Part shown: piece after piece, positions 55,548-64,000 of the stretch
How positions within the stretch are numbered: position 1 is the first letter of the stretch
Layout of the letters: every line of letters begins with the position of its first letter
Origin: Floccifex porci
GTDB lineage: Bacteria; Bacillota_I; Bacilli_A; Erysipelotrichales; Erysipelotrichaceae
Direction: 5' to 3'
NCBI RefSeq assembly: GCF_009696175.1
Contig: NZ_VUMM01000005.1
Span: 1 to 64,000, forward strand
DNA: 64,000 nucleotides
The notes under the pieces: model-generated
Databases searched by the model: none
Told to the model about the DNA's origin: nothing
Seen by the model: only the letters and a program-made list of their open reading frames with translations
Program-made: the position numbers and the translations under genes

Positions 55548-57074
55548 TTATAAAATTTTTGCACCGACAAATGCATATATGGACATAAGAATCAAAAACA
55601 AAACTCCATAAGGAAGAATTTTTGCTAACAGTTTTGAATCCTGTCCTTCTTTTTGAACCGCGCTTAAAGCGATGGCTATGGATTGAGGTGACATCATTTT
55701 ACCAGCAGCTACACCCATCGAATTCAATGCAACGATCCAGTATGTGTTTGCATGCAGTGCCTGAGCAGCGCTGGCTTGAACCGCTCCAAAGAAGACACCA
55801 GAACTTGTTCCAGAACCAGTAACAAAACATCCCAATGCTCCAATCCATGGAGCTACGATTGGATATAGAGGTCCAGTTACACCGATGGCAAAATCTGCAA
55901 TGGCAGCAATCATTCCAGCGTATCCCATAACTTTTGCACATCCTAATACCGAACACATTGTAATCATTGTTGCTTTCATTTGTTTCAATGTGGAAACAAA
56001 GACAGAAACGAAGTCATTCAGACTGGCTCCCTGAATCTTTCCTCCGATAAATGCAGACAGGAAGATCCAGATTCCTGGTGTATTGATCCATGCAAACGTC
56101 AAGGTATTTGGATTCTGGCCACAATAAATCTGTACGGCAGAAGAGAATTGTGACAATGCTGAATTAACTGGAGCAACCAGTTTGGATGTTAACAGTAAGA
56201 ATACAAAAATACAAATAAATGGAGACCATGCTTTTACACATTCTTTTACAACTAAAGGCTGTTTATCTTTCTTTTCCATTTCATATTGTGGATCGGGTTT
56301 AACTTTAGAACCCATCAGAATCGTAACAAGTAATGAACATACGCTTCCAACCACAACGGCTAATTCCGCTCCTACAAAGTTTCCAATAATAATGGTAGGA
56401 ATCAGGAAACTGATTCCCGATGCCAAAGTAACGGGCAGGACTCCTTTTAATGCTTTGAATCCTTTACCGGTTGCCATAACAATCAATATCGGACAAAGAA
56501 GGATAAATGGAGCCAGCTGAATTGCAGTGTAAAACGATAAAGTTGTATTTTCCAAACCAACTAGACCCGCTAAGGTAACCGTTGGAATTCCTATGGAACC
56601 AAATGCAGTCGGTACACCATTGGCAATTAAACAGACCAGACAAGAAAAAATTGGATCAAATCCCATTGCATACAGCATTCCTGCCGGAATGGCAATAGCT
56701 GTTCCAAAGCCGGCCATACCTTCCATAAATCCACCGAAACACCACGCAAGAATCAAAATCAGAATACGTTTGTCATTTGTGACAGAACTCAACATATGTT
56801 TGATTACTTCCATAGCTCCAGTTTTTAATGTCAGATTGTATGTGAACATAGCAGCAATAATAACCAGAATAATTGGCCAGGCTGCATTGGCAAATCCTTC
56901 CAGGGTTGCGGTTAATACATTCATAAATGGCAATTTCCATACAAATAAAGCCAGAAGAATCGCGACAGCTAAGGATCCCATTGCAGCTTTAAAAGTTGGC
57001 ATTTTCAATACAATCAAAGCAACAATAAGCCAGATAATTGGGAGCAATCCCAATAGAAAATATATAAATCCCAT
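55548..57074 (-). CDS. lctP: L-lactate permease
   Basis: A 508-residue LctP-family transporter with about thirteen membrane helices. Family segments are visible: WCFGGFMEGMAGFGTAIAIPAGML, NGVPTAFGSIGIPTVTLAG and the C-terminal GSGTSSGVFFGAVQASAA. It should carry lactate with protons, for uptake or, in a fermenter, export. AAGGAG precedes the ATG. It is monocistronic and divergent from the division cluster. No lactate dehydrogenase gene lies in the window. Confidence 0.94.
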   Translation of the reverse strand: MGFIYFLLGLLPIIWLIVALIVLKMPTFKAAMGSLAVAILLALFVWKLPFMNVLTATLEGFANAAWPIILVIIAAMFTYNLTLKTGAMEVIKHMLSSVTNDKRILILILAWCFGGFMEGMAGFGTAIAIPAGMLYAMGFDPIFSCLVCLIANGVPTAFGSIGIPTVTLAGLVGLENTTLSFYTAIQLAPFILLCPILIVMATGKGFKALKGVLPVTLASGISFLIPTIIIGNFVGAELAVVVGSVCSLLVTILMGSKVKPDPQYEMEKKDKQPLVVKECVKAWSPFICIFVFLLLTSKLVAPVNSALSQFSSAVQIYCGQNPNTLTFAWINTPGIWIFLSAFIGGKIQGASLNDFVSVFVSTLKQMKATMITMCSVLGCAKVMGYAGMIAAIADFAIGVTGPLYPIVAPWIGALGCFVTGSGTSSGVFFGAVQASAAQALHANTYWIVALNSMGVAAGKMMSPQSIAIALSAVQKEGQDSKLLAKILPYGVLFLILMSIYAFVGAKIL

Positions 57075-57229
57075 AATCTTTCTCCTTTACGAATCAAATT
57101 ATAACAAATATTAATAAAGTTCAATAAAAAATATGATTTTTTTAGGAAAAGAATTGGATTTTACGTATAAATGTTGTAAGATAGTGGTACAAAGTAGCAT
57201 TTTGTGTTGAATAGTGGGGGGTGAAACAC

Positions 57230-57661
57230 ATGTTCATGGGCGAATTTGAGCACAATATTGATCGTAAGGGGCGATTGATTATGCCAGCGAAATTTCGTGA
57301 AGAGCTTGGTGAACGTGTGGTTGTCAACCGTGGATTGGATGGATGTCTGTATGTATATACCATGGAAGAATGGGAAAAAGTATACGCAAAGCTTTCATCA
57401 CTTCCTTCTACTAAAAAAGATGCGCGTATGTATCAACGTATGATGTTATCAAAGGCATCGGAGTGTGAAATGGATAGTCAGGGTAGAATTTTGATCCCAT
57501 CGTCTTTAATATCTCTGGCTGGCTTAGAAAAGGAATGTCTGATTATTGGGGTTGCCAATCATTTAGAAATCTGGGCTAAATCCAATTGGGAAAAATTGGA
57601 AGAGGAGCAGGATGGATTATTTGAAGAAGTGGCTGAAAATATTACAGACTTATTTGGGTAA
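57230..57661 (+). CDS. mraZ: Division/wall cluster transcriptional regulator MraZ
   Basis: A 143-residue protein with two AbrB-like SpoVT domains that bind direct repeats upstream of the cluster. The typical start MFMGEFEHNIDRKGRLIMPAKFRE is present, and the second domain carries SECEMDSQGRILIPSSL. ATG 57230 follows GTGGGGGGTG. An upstream in-frame GTG (57221) is less likely because it lies within the ribosome site. It is followed without a gap by rsmH. The control region contains GTGGTAC- and GTGGGGG-type elements, which may be MraZ boxes, but I could not confirm the repeat. Confidence 0.93.
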   Translation: MFMGEFEHNIDRKGRLIMPAKFREELGERVVVNRGLDGCLYVYTMEEWEKVYAKLSSLPSTKKDARMYQRMMLSKASECEMDSQGRILIPSSLISLAGLEKECLIIGVANHLEIWAKSNWEKLEEEQDGLFEEVAENITDLFG

Positions 57662-58588
57662 ATGGAACACATTAGCGTTTTGTTAAATGAAACCATTGAT
57701 ATGTTACATATAAAAGATGATGGAATTTATGTGGACTGTACTCTTGGCAGAGGGGGCCATAGTGCAGAAATATTAAAAAGATGTAAAAAAGGACACTTAT
57801 ACGCAATCGATTGTGATAAACAGGCTATTAAAGAAAGCCAGGATCGTTTATCACAATATGGGAACAATTTCACTTGTGTTCATGATGTTTTTCAGAATTT
57901 AAAAGAAATCCTTGATTCAATGGGGGTTGAATCTGTGGATGGTATTTTGCTGGATTTAGGTGTTTCGTCTCCACAATTCGATGATGAAAAAAGGGGTTTT
58001 AGTTATCGAATGGATGCCAGACTGGACATGAGGATGAATCAGGAACAGGAGTTGGATGCCTGGAAAGTTGTAAATGAATATACTTTACAGGAACTTACAA
58101 GAATTTTTAAAGAATATGGTGAAGATCCATTTGCGTATAAAATTGCTTGTCAAATTGAGAAAGCTCGACAAGAAAAACCGATTGATACTACCTTTGAATT
58201 AGTCGATGTCATTAAAAGTGCTTTACCACAGAAAGTATTAAATAAAAAAGGACATCCAGCAAAGCGTATCTTTCAGGCGATTCGAATTGAAGTCAATCAT
58301 GAATTGGATCAGCTTTCAATTGTTTTAAAAGAGGGGTTAAAACGATTGAAACCACAAGGAAGAATGGTTGTGATTACATTTCATTCTTTAGAAGATCGAA
58401 TGGTAAAAAATATTTTTAAAGAAGTGGCTGTTCCTAAAAAAGTGGACAAGCGTTTACCAGAATTAAGGATAGAAAAATTAGATTATCAATTAATAAATAG
58501 AAAACCGGTTATGGCAACAGAAAAAGAGCTGAATGATAATAACAGGGCACATAGTGCAAAGCTCAGGGGAATAGAAAGGATGCGTTGA
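57662..58588 (+). CDS. rsmH: 16S rRNA m4C1402 methyltransferase
   Basis: A 308-residue SAM-dependent N4-cytosine methyltransferase (former MraW) modifying 16S rRNA C1402 in the P site. HISVLLNETIDML, the SAM loop DCTLGRGGHSAEIL, DGILLDLGVSSPQFD and HSLEDRMVK are all present. Its ATG follows the mraZ stop directly. The ftsL gene starts one base after its stop. It is part of the division cluster, as in most bacteria. Confidence 0.95.
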   Translation: MEHISVLLNETIDMLHIKDDGIYVDCTLGRGGHSAEILKRCKKGHLYAIDCDKQAIKESQDRLSQYGNNFTCVHDVFQNLKEILDSMGVESVDGILLDLGVSSPQFDDEKRGFSYRMDARLDMRMNQEQELDAWKVVNEYTLQELTRIFKEYGEDPFAYKIACQIEKARQEKPIDTTFELVDVIKSALPQKVLNKKGHPAKRIFQAIRIEVNHELDQLSIVLKEGLKRLKPQGRMVVITFHSLEDRMVKNIFKEVAVPKKVDKRLPELRIEKLDYQLINRKPVMATEKELNDNNRAHSAKLRGIERMR

Positions 58589-58589
58589 T

Positions 58590-58889
58590 ATGCGAAAAAA
58601 TAAGAAAAAGAATAATAAAAGAAAATTAAGAAAAGATATTTGGATTTTTGGCCTGTTCGTAATATCAGCGGCATTCTTCTTTGGTACAAGAGTAGGTTTG
58701 AAGTCATATAATATTATGCTTCAGATGAAAGAACAGGAATTGGCTGCCCAGGTAAATGAAAAACAGGAACTGGTCAGCGAACTGGAAAATGAGGTCAATA
58801 ATCTGCAAAATAAAACTCGTTTGTTAGGAATGCTTGACAGTTCCGTAAAAGACAATCAAAATAATATCTATATTATGGAAAATAAATAG
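58590..58889 (+). CDS. ftsL: FtsL-like division protein
   Basis: A 99-residue bitopic protein: basic N-terminus (RKNKKKNNKRKLRK), one membrane helix (about 17-36) and a coiled coil (about 42-80, LAAQVNEKQELVSELENEVNNLQ). Sequence identity in FtsL is always low, so the call rests on topology, size and its place between rsmH and the transpeptidase gene. It would link the FtsQBL-like complex to the septal transpeptidase. AAAGGA lies upstream, within the end of rsmH. Confidence 0.8.
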   Translation: MRKNKKKNNKRKLRKDIWIFGLFVISAAFFFGTRVGLKSYNIMLQMKEQELAAQVNEKQELVSELENEVNNLQNKTRLLGMLDSSVKDNQNNIYIMENK

Positions 58890-58904
58890 ATAGGTGGATG
58901 TCAG

Positions 58905-61115
58905 ATGGGTGTCAAAAAAACAAACAATGGACTATATCATATTATACAAATTATGCTTTTAGTGGGAACATTAGTCGTTGCTAATGTTCTTTTTACCATG
59001 ATTACAAAAAAACATATATGGTCTAGACAGGATGCTTTGAATTCTCAAATTGCTTCCAGCATCGTAGATACAGTAACAAAAGGAAAAAGAGGAACAATCT
59101 ACGATCGCAATTATAATGTAATTGCACAGGAAGTAAATGCTTATACAATTGTTGTGATCTTACCTGATTATGATGATCAGGGAAATATCACTGGACCTTA
59201 TGATGAAAATGGCAATCCTCTTTATGTAACCGATACAGCTAAAACAAGTCGGTCTTTGGCAAAAATACTGGATAATACAAAAAGATCTACATTGCAGTCT
59301 ATCATGGATACAGCTATTGATAAAGGCCTGGCTCAAACAGAACTGGGAACGGGAACGAAGCGTTTATCCAAAGAAGTAAAAGAAAAGATCGAAAAGCTGG
59401 ATCTGACAGGGATTACTTTTAAAGACGACGTTTCTCGTAATTATCCGGTATCTCCTTTTTCAAGCAATTTAATTGGATTTGCTTCTTATGATGAAGAACA
59501 ACAGGGAATTGTTGGGAAAATGGGTCTTGAACAGAGTCTGAATAAGATTTTAACTGGAAAAGATGGAAAAGTACAATACCAGCAGACGGTAACAGGAAGC
59601 GTATTACCAGGAACTACGACAGTCTATAAAGAAGCTGAAAATGGCGACAATGTTGTTCTGACATTGGATTTTAACCTTCAGGAAACCGTTGAAAGTGTTA
59701 TGAAAAAGACAATGGAAGATAATAATGCTCAAAAAGCATGGTGCTGTGTTATGGAAGCGGAAACAGGGGAGATATTGGCCTGGGCCAGTTATCCGACTTT
59801 TGATCAGAATCATCCAACTGAGATTCCAAGCTATACGGATAATGTCAGTGAAATGTCTTTTGAGCCTGGGTCGGTTATGAAATCGATTACCTATGCCACT
59901 GCAATCGATACCGGAGTGTTTCCTGAAAATACAACATTCAGGGCAGGGGAATTTAACTACAAATACGATGCGGCAACTGGAAAAATCGTCAGAACTATTT
60001 CTGAAGTGGACGGATATCCTACTATACGAGATGCCCTAGGACACGATTATGGAACGATTACCTTTGAGACTGGGCTGGCTTATTCTTCGAATGTCGGGAT
60101 TTGTGAATTGTTAGCCAATTATGTAAACTACAATGATTTTGAATCGTATTTAAAAGCATTTGGATTCTTTCAGGCAACGGATATTCCCTATGTCAATGAA
60201 AGTGTAGGATGGGAAAGTTTAGATTCTGTGATTGATTATCTTTCTACTGGATTTGGACAGGCAAGTTCGGTCACAGTTCTTCAGCTGATGCAGGCTTACA
60301 GTGCTATTTTCAATGATGGAAATATGGTTCGGCCTTATGTGGTCAAACAGATTGAAGACGGGGATACTAATGAAGTTTTAAAGTCATATGGTACAGAAAT
60401 TACAGGAACTCCAATCAGCAAAGAAACGGCAGATAAAATGAAAGATCTTTTAAAAAATGTTTTATCAGAAGGAGCCAATGGAGAAAGATTTGCGATTGAT
60501 GGAGTTGATATGATGGCTAAAACAGGTACAGGTGAATATTATGATGAAGAAACAGGTGCCTATTCCACTTCAATTTATTCATCCAGTATCATGGCAGCTG
60601 CGCCATACGATGATCCAGAAATTATGGTTTACTGGGGAATGTTAGGACCCAATTATGTTAATTATTCTGCCAGCTACTTTCAGACCATTATGCAGGCAGC
60701 CCTGATTGCAGAAGGAATCAGTGGTGGAGATACTGAAAAAAGTGAAACGACAGGGGAAACATGGAACAGTTATACAATGCCATCTTTAAAAAATCATACG
60801 AATGAATATGTGAAAAACAAATTGTCATCTATCTCTGTTCCAGTTGTTTATATTGGCGATGGTGTCAATGTGATTGATCAGTATCCAGAAAAAGATACAG
60901 TTGTCACAAGCAATGATAAAATTTTTATACTGACCGATGGGAAAAATGTTACGATGCCAGATATGACTGGATGGACATATAAAGATGTAAAAATATTCTG
61001 TGAATTGTCAGGAATTTTATTTGAAGCAAGCGGACAGGGAACTGTCAGTGAGCAAAGCATTGCTTCTGGTCAATCCGTTGATTCAAAAACAAAAATAGTT
61101 GTAAAACTTGCTTAA
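58905..61115 (+). CDS. Septal penicillin-binding protein with PASTA domains
   Basis: A 736-residue class B PBP, the septal transpeptidase (Pbp2B/Spo VD/FtsI type). One N-terminal membrane helix (about 15-35) is followed by a PBP-dimer domain with KRGTIYDRNYNVIAQE. The transpeptidase domain has SVMK (nucleophile Ser323), SSN (SxN) and KTGTGEY (Lys539). Two C-terminal PASTA repeats cover about 620-736 (YTMPSLKNH... and VTMPDMTGWTYKD...). AGGTGG precedes the ATG. Position after ftsL supports the septal role. PASTA repeats favour a Gram-positive Pbp2x/SpoVD relative. Confidence 0.94.
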   Translation: MGVKKTNNGLYHIIQIMLLVGTLVVANVLFTMITKKHIWSRQDALNSQIASSIVDTVTKGKRGTIYDRNYNVIAQEVNAYTIVVILPDYDDQGNITGPYDENGNPLYVTDTAKTSRSLAKILDNTKRSTLQSIMDTAIDKGLAQTELGTGTKRLSKEVKEKIEKLDLTGITFKDDVSRNYPVSPFSSNLIGFASYDEEQQGIVGKMGLEQSLNKILTGKDGKVQYQQTVTGSVLPGTTTVYKEAENGDNVVLTLDFNLQETVESVMKKTMEDNNAQKAWCCVMEAETGEILAWASYPTFDQNHPTEIPSYTDNVSEMSFEPGSVMKSITYATAIDTGVFPENTTFRAGEFNYKYDAATGKIVRTISEVDGYPTIRDALGHDYGTITFETGLAYSSNVGICELLANYVNYNDFESYLKAFGFFQATDIPYVNESVGWESLDSVIDYLSTGFGQASSVTVLQLMQAYSAIFNDGNMVRPYVVKQIEDGDTNEVLKSYGTEITGTPISKETADKMKDLLKNVLSEGANGERFAIDGVDMMAKTGTGEYYDEETGAYSTSIYSSSIMAAAPYDDPEIMVYWGMLGPNYVNYSASYFQTIMQAALIAEGISGGDTEKSETTGETWNSYTMPSLKNHTNEYVKNKLSSISVPVVYIGDGVNVIDQYPEKDTVVTSNDKIFILTDGKNVTMPDMTGWTYKDVKIFCELSGILFEASGQGTVSEQSIASGQSVDSKTKIVVKLA

Positions 61116-61185
61116 TTTCATATAAAGACTACAATATTTGTGTTATTTTATGTTATTATAGATAAGTAAAAAAAGGAGACGTCAA

Positions 61186-62442
61186 ATGAGCAAGAAAAAA
61201 GTATATGCATCATTAGAAATCGCAGATCAAGAAGTTCGTTTAGTCGTTCTTGAAGTATTTGATGGAAGATATAACGTATTAAGAACTGAAAAAGCAGCGT
61301 GTACGGGCATCAAAAATCAGAAAGTGGTAGATGAAGCCAATGTCGTTATGACAATTCGTGAAGTTGTAACAAATGCGCAAGCAGCATTAGGGTATCGTAT
61401 TGAAAGAGTTTTATTAGCTATTCCAAGTTTGAATGTTCAAAGAAACAATCAAAGAGTTCATATACAGATTGAAGATGGTACAAAAACCATTCGTTTGTTC
61501 CATATTCAGCAGGGATATAATAAAGCTATTCAGAGAAAAGCATCGGATGATGTTGAATTTGTGAATTTAAATCGCATATTATATACCGTTAATGATGTTG
61601 AAACAAAAAAACTTCCACTTCAACAATCTTGTGAAGAGTTCTATATGAATGTGGACTTATTATATGCAGATAAAGAAACCATTTATGCGTATGCGAAATG
61701 TGTTGAACAAGCCAATCTGGAGATCCTGGATCTATGTCTGGATACATATGCGATAGCGCAGCAGACAGCGTGTCTGGAAATGAGTTATGATCGTATGATG
61801 ATTCAGTTGGATCTTGAAGCGCAACATTGTACTTTAAGTGTATTCTCTAAAGGTCGCTTAATGAATACTGCTTCTTTAGAAAAAGGATACAGCTGGTTTA
61901 CTTCGGATTTACAAGAAAAATATCATTTAAGTGATGATATATGTTATCGTTTGCTTCAGAATTTATTTATTACAGATGAATCAAAAGCAAAAGATATCAT
62001 TATCTATATTGGACAGAATGAAATAGACCGAGTAGAAATTACAGAAAAAGAACTGGTCGAATCCTGTATGCCAAAGATTCGTCAATGGATTGCTCAAATC
62101 AATGAGACTTGTGCACCTATTGTTAAACAATCCAAATCACGTTATATTTTGACAGGACAAGGTTCAAATATTGTTGTATTTAAAGATTTAACAGATCTGT
62201 TTAATGCAGAAGCCATGGTATACCAGGAAACATGCATGGGAGCCAGAGATGGAAGTTATGTTTGTGGTCTAGGTATGGCTTATGCATGGCAGGAAGTGAA
62301 TAAGATTCGTGGAATTGATAAAACAAGTCCTAACAACAACGAATTAGAAGCCAGTATAGATGCCATCAATCAGCAAAGTAAAAAGGGAGATGGCGGATTT
62401 ACAAGAAAATTAAAAAATGTGATATTAACAGAAAGGAAATAG
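61186..62442 (+). CDS. ftsA: Divergent FtsA-like protein
   Basis: A 418-residue actin-like protein expected to tether FtsZ to the membrane. The N-terminal half fits the FtsA fold (ASLEIADQEVRLVVLEVFDG, IERVLLAIPSLNVQRNNQRVHI for the SHS2 domain). The phosphate-2 loop, normally DIGGGTTD, reads QLDLEAQHCTLSVF, and the adenosine segment TGGG reads LTGQGSNIV. ATP binding is therefore uncertain. The C-terminus GGFTRKLKNVILTERK can form the amphipathic membrane-anchor helix. AAAGGAG precedes the ATG, and ftsZ follows at once. It may be a non-canonical FtsA that works without nucleotide. Confidence 0.75.
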   Translation: MSKKKVYASLEIADQEVRLVVLEVFDGRYNVLRTEKAACTGIKNQKVVDEANVVMTIREVVTNAQAALGYRIERVLLAIPSLNVQRNNQRVHIQIEDGTKTIRLFHIQQGYNKAIQRKASDDVEFVNLNRILYTVNDVETKKLPLQQSCEEFYMNVDLLYADKETIYAYAKCVEQANLEILDLCLDTYAIAQQTACLEMSYDRMMIQLDLEAQHCTLSVFSKGRLMNTASLEKGYSWFTSDLQEKYHLSDDICYRLLQNLFITDESKAKDIIIYIGQNEIDRVEITEKELVESCMPKIRQWIAQINETCAPIVKQSKSRYILTGQGSNIVVFKDLTDLFNAEAMVYQETCMGARDGSYVCGLGMAYAWQEVNKIRGIDKTSPNNNELEASIDAINQQSKKGDGGFTRKLKNVILTERK

Positions 62443-62451
62443 GTGAACATT

Positions 62452-63537
62452 ATGACAGAATTTAATCAGGTTGCGAATATTAAAGTATTTGGAGTTGGTG
62501 GAGGTGGATCCAACGCCGTAAATCGAATGGTTGCAGGTGGAGTCAAAGGAGTGGACTTCTACATTGCTAATACCGATGTACAGGTTATGAAAAACTCACC
62601 ATGTGAAAATAAAATTATTCTTGGAAAGGATACAACAAAAGGATTGGGAGCTGGTGGAAATCCTGAATATGGACGTAAAGCAGCGGAAGAAAGTGAACAG
62701 GAAATTCGTGAAGCCATTAAAGGGGCAGACATGGTCTTTATTACAGCTGGTATGGGTGGAGGAACTGGGACTGGTGCCGCTCCATTAATTGCGAAAACAT
62801 CTCGTGAAGAAGGAGCGTTGACCGTAGCTGTTGTAACTCGTCCATTTACATTTGAAGGAAGAAGACGTGCAAACAATGCCAAAGAAGGAATTGAAGAATT
62901 GAAAAAATATGTTGATTCTTTAATTATTGTTTCCAATGATAATTTGCTGGAAGTCATTGGTCGTAAGCCGATCGAAGAAGCCTTCCAGGCAGCAGATAAT
63001 GTATTGCGTCAAGGTGTTCAAACCATTTCAGATTTAATTGCGGTTCCTGCATTGGTTAACCTGGACTTTGCGGATGTTCGTTCAGTAATGGCAAACCAGG
63101 GTCGTGCACTGATTGGTATAGGTATGGCAGAAGGAGAAGATAAAGCTGTATCAGCTGCAGAAAAAGCCATTCAGTCTCCATTACTGGAATCTCAGATTCA
63201 TGGAGCACAATCCGCAATCATTAATATTACAGGTGGAGATAAAGTTAGCTTATTCGATGCACAGAATGCAGTTTCAGTTATCCAGGATGCTGCCGGTGGA
63301 GAAATCGATTGTATTTTCGGTATTGCAATCAATGAACAGCTGGGAGATGCAATCATTGTTACAGTTATTGCTACTGGATTTGAAGAACCAAAACAAATTA
63401 AAAAACGTGCAGATGCAGCTGCTTCCAATTCAAAAACATATGTACAGCCTAAAGTTGCATCTTCAACAGGAGTTGTTACAAGCGTAGAAGATATTAATCA
63501 GGACGATGAAATCCCTAACTTCTTCTTTAATCGATAA
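62452..63537 (+). CDS. ftsZ: Cell division GTPase FtsZ
   Basis: The tubulin homologue that forms the Z ring. The 361-residue protein has the N-terminal [13 protein letters not shown], the tubulin signature GGGTGTG at residues 102-108, and the T7 loop [11 protein letters not shown]. The C-terminal linker is short (about 30 residues) and ends in [11 protein letters not shown], the conserved peptide that binds FtsA. ATG 62452 is preferred, with AGGTGA upstream; a GTG at 62443 in the same frame is possible. It follows ftsA directly and ends with its own terminator. Confidence 0.96.
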   Translation: MTEFNQVANIKVFGVGGGGSNAVNRMVAGGVKGVDFYIANTDVQVMKNSPCENKIILGKDTTKGLGAGGNPEYGRKAAEESEQEIREAIKGADMVFITAGMGGGTGTGAAPLIAKTSREEGALTVAVVTRPFTFEGRRRANNAKEGIEELKKYVDSLIIVSNDNLLEVIGRKPIEEAFQAADNVLRQGVQTISDLIAVPALVNLDFADVRSVMANQGRALIGIGMAEGEDKAVSAAEKAIQSPLLESQIHGAQSAIINITGGDKVSLFDAQNAVSVIQDAAGGEIDCIFGIAINEQLGDAIIVTVIATGFEEPKQIKKRADAAASNSKTYVQPKVASSTGVVTSVEDINQDDEIPNFFFNR

Positions 63538-63548
63538 TCAATGAAGAT

Positions 63549-63574
63549 GAGCTAACTTTGTTAGCTCTTTTTTA
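63549..63574 (+). terminator. Terminator after ftsZ
   Basis: The stem GAGCTAAC/GTTAGCTC with a short loop is followed by six T. Confidence 0.85.
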
Positions 63575-63584
63575 GTATGACAGG

Positions 63585-64000
63585 CATACATACATCTAAG
63601 GTGAAAGTCCTAAAGGAGGTATCCATCGCCAACCTGATAGCGCCCCTCAAAGCTAAGACCAGCAGCGAATCGTGTAATGGCAAGAGTCACAAGATGGTTG
63701 AGAAATCATCTCAGAGTTGAAGTGAACATGGCTAAAACTAAAGTATGCAGACCTGATGATGTTAAGTATCTAGGCTTTAGTTTCTATCTTAATAATAAAG
63801 GTGTATGGAGACCAAAGCCAATATCAAATCTATTAACAAGTTCAAGGAGAAACTGCATAGTGAAACTATTCGTTCTAAATTCTGTTCTATTGCATATCGT
63901 ATTTCCAGGCTCAATCCTATTATTCGTGGTTGGATTAACCATTTCAGAATATGCGATATGAAGGAATGACTGAGAAGACTAGACTCTTATTTGCGTAAGA
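63585..64000 (+). mobile_element. Decayed group II intron fragment with reverse transcriptase remnant
   Basis: The last 460 bases hold no intact gene. 63585-63655 looks like intron RNA leader (AAGGTGAAAGTCCT and CCAACCTGATAGC). From about 63659 the frame reads PAANRVMARVTRWL and VEVNMAKTKVCRPDDVKYLGFSFYLNNKGVWRPKP, the late RT domain. Near 63815 it shifts by one base to KSINKFKEKLHSE and LNPIIRGWINHF (maturase domain X), then hits TGA at 63961, after which LRRLDSYLRK continues in frame. The catalytic YADD region is missing, so a deletion joined leader to 3' RT. It sits just after the ftsZ terminator. Confidence 0.8.

Noticed and set aside
56593-57114. A 173-codon open frame antisense to lctP
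   Set aside because: Its hydrophobic pattern mirrors the transporter helices, and no start signals were found.

Overview
The window is AT-rich, densely packed chromosomal DNA from a strictly anaerobic, low-GC Gram-positive bacterium. The most likely group is the Erysipelotrichia or a related gut Bacillota lineage; this is inferred from gene content and was not tested by a database search. Signs of that lifestyle are a class III ribonucleotide reductase, a monomeric [FeFe]-hydrogenase, the redox sensor Rex, a pyrophosphate-dependent phosphofructokinase, the FeoAB ferrous-iron system, T-box leaders and CIRCE heat-shock operators. No prophage, CRISPR array or intact insertion sequence is visible. 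The only mobile-element trace is a decayed group II intron piece at the right end.

Layout. 0.1-16.8 kb holds fumarase, pullulanase, an unusual IMP dehydrogenase resembling the Tritrichomonas foetus enzyme, a MarR/radical-SAM fusion overlapping nrdD, rex, T-box-controlled asnS, an LD-carboxypeptidase, a degenerate amidase, an ABC-F protein and PPi-PFK. 16.9-29 kb holds an OmpR/VanS-type two-component system, an MBL-fold enzyme, the hydrogenase, two RluD-type pseudouridine synthases around a small prepilin-peptidase-like protein, a HAD phosphatase, thyA-folA, a CorA-type transporter and a DUF554 protein. 29-42.5 kb holds clpB and htpG (each with two CIRCE elements), feoA-feoB plus a tiny Cys-rich protein, prfC, a dipeptidase, a Trk/Ktr potassium channel subunit, a NUDIX protein and a DUF1002 protein. 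42.6-47.5 kb is a sulfur/thiol-flavoured run: a T-box leader, a frameshifted metY, a B3/B4-domain protein, a GshA-type ligase, a class II amidotransferase and an SGNH hydrolase. 47.5-57 kb holds two tRNA genes, envelope genes, an rRNA methyltransferase, a YitT protein, transaldolase and lactate permease. 57.2-63.5 kb is a shortened division cluster: mraZ-rsmH-ftsL-pbp-ftsA-ftsZ.

The most striking pattern is not a gene family. At least seven genes on both strands lack a Shine-Dalgarno sequence and instead have a -10 box ending exactly seven bases before the ATG, so the predicted transcript would begin at the start codon. This suggests a sizeable leaderless-mRNA class in this organism. Other leads are the MarR/radical-SAM fusion, the GshA/amidotransferase pair, an FtsA homologue without the usual glycine-rich nucleotide loop, and a Rex-like operator beside the hydrogenase gene.
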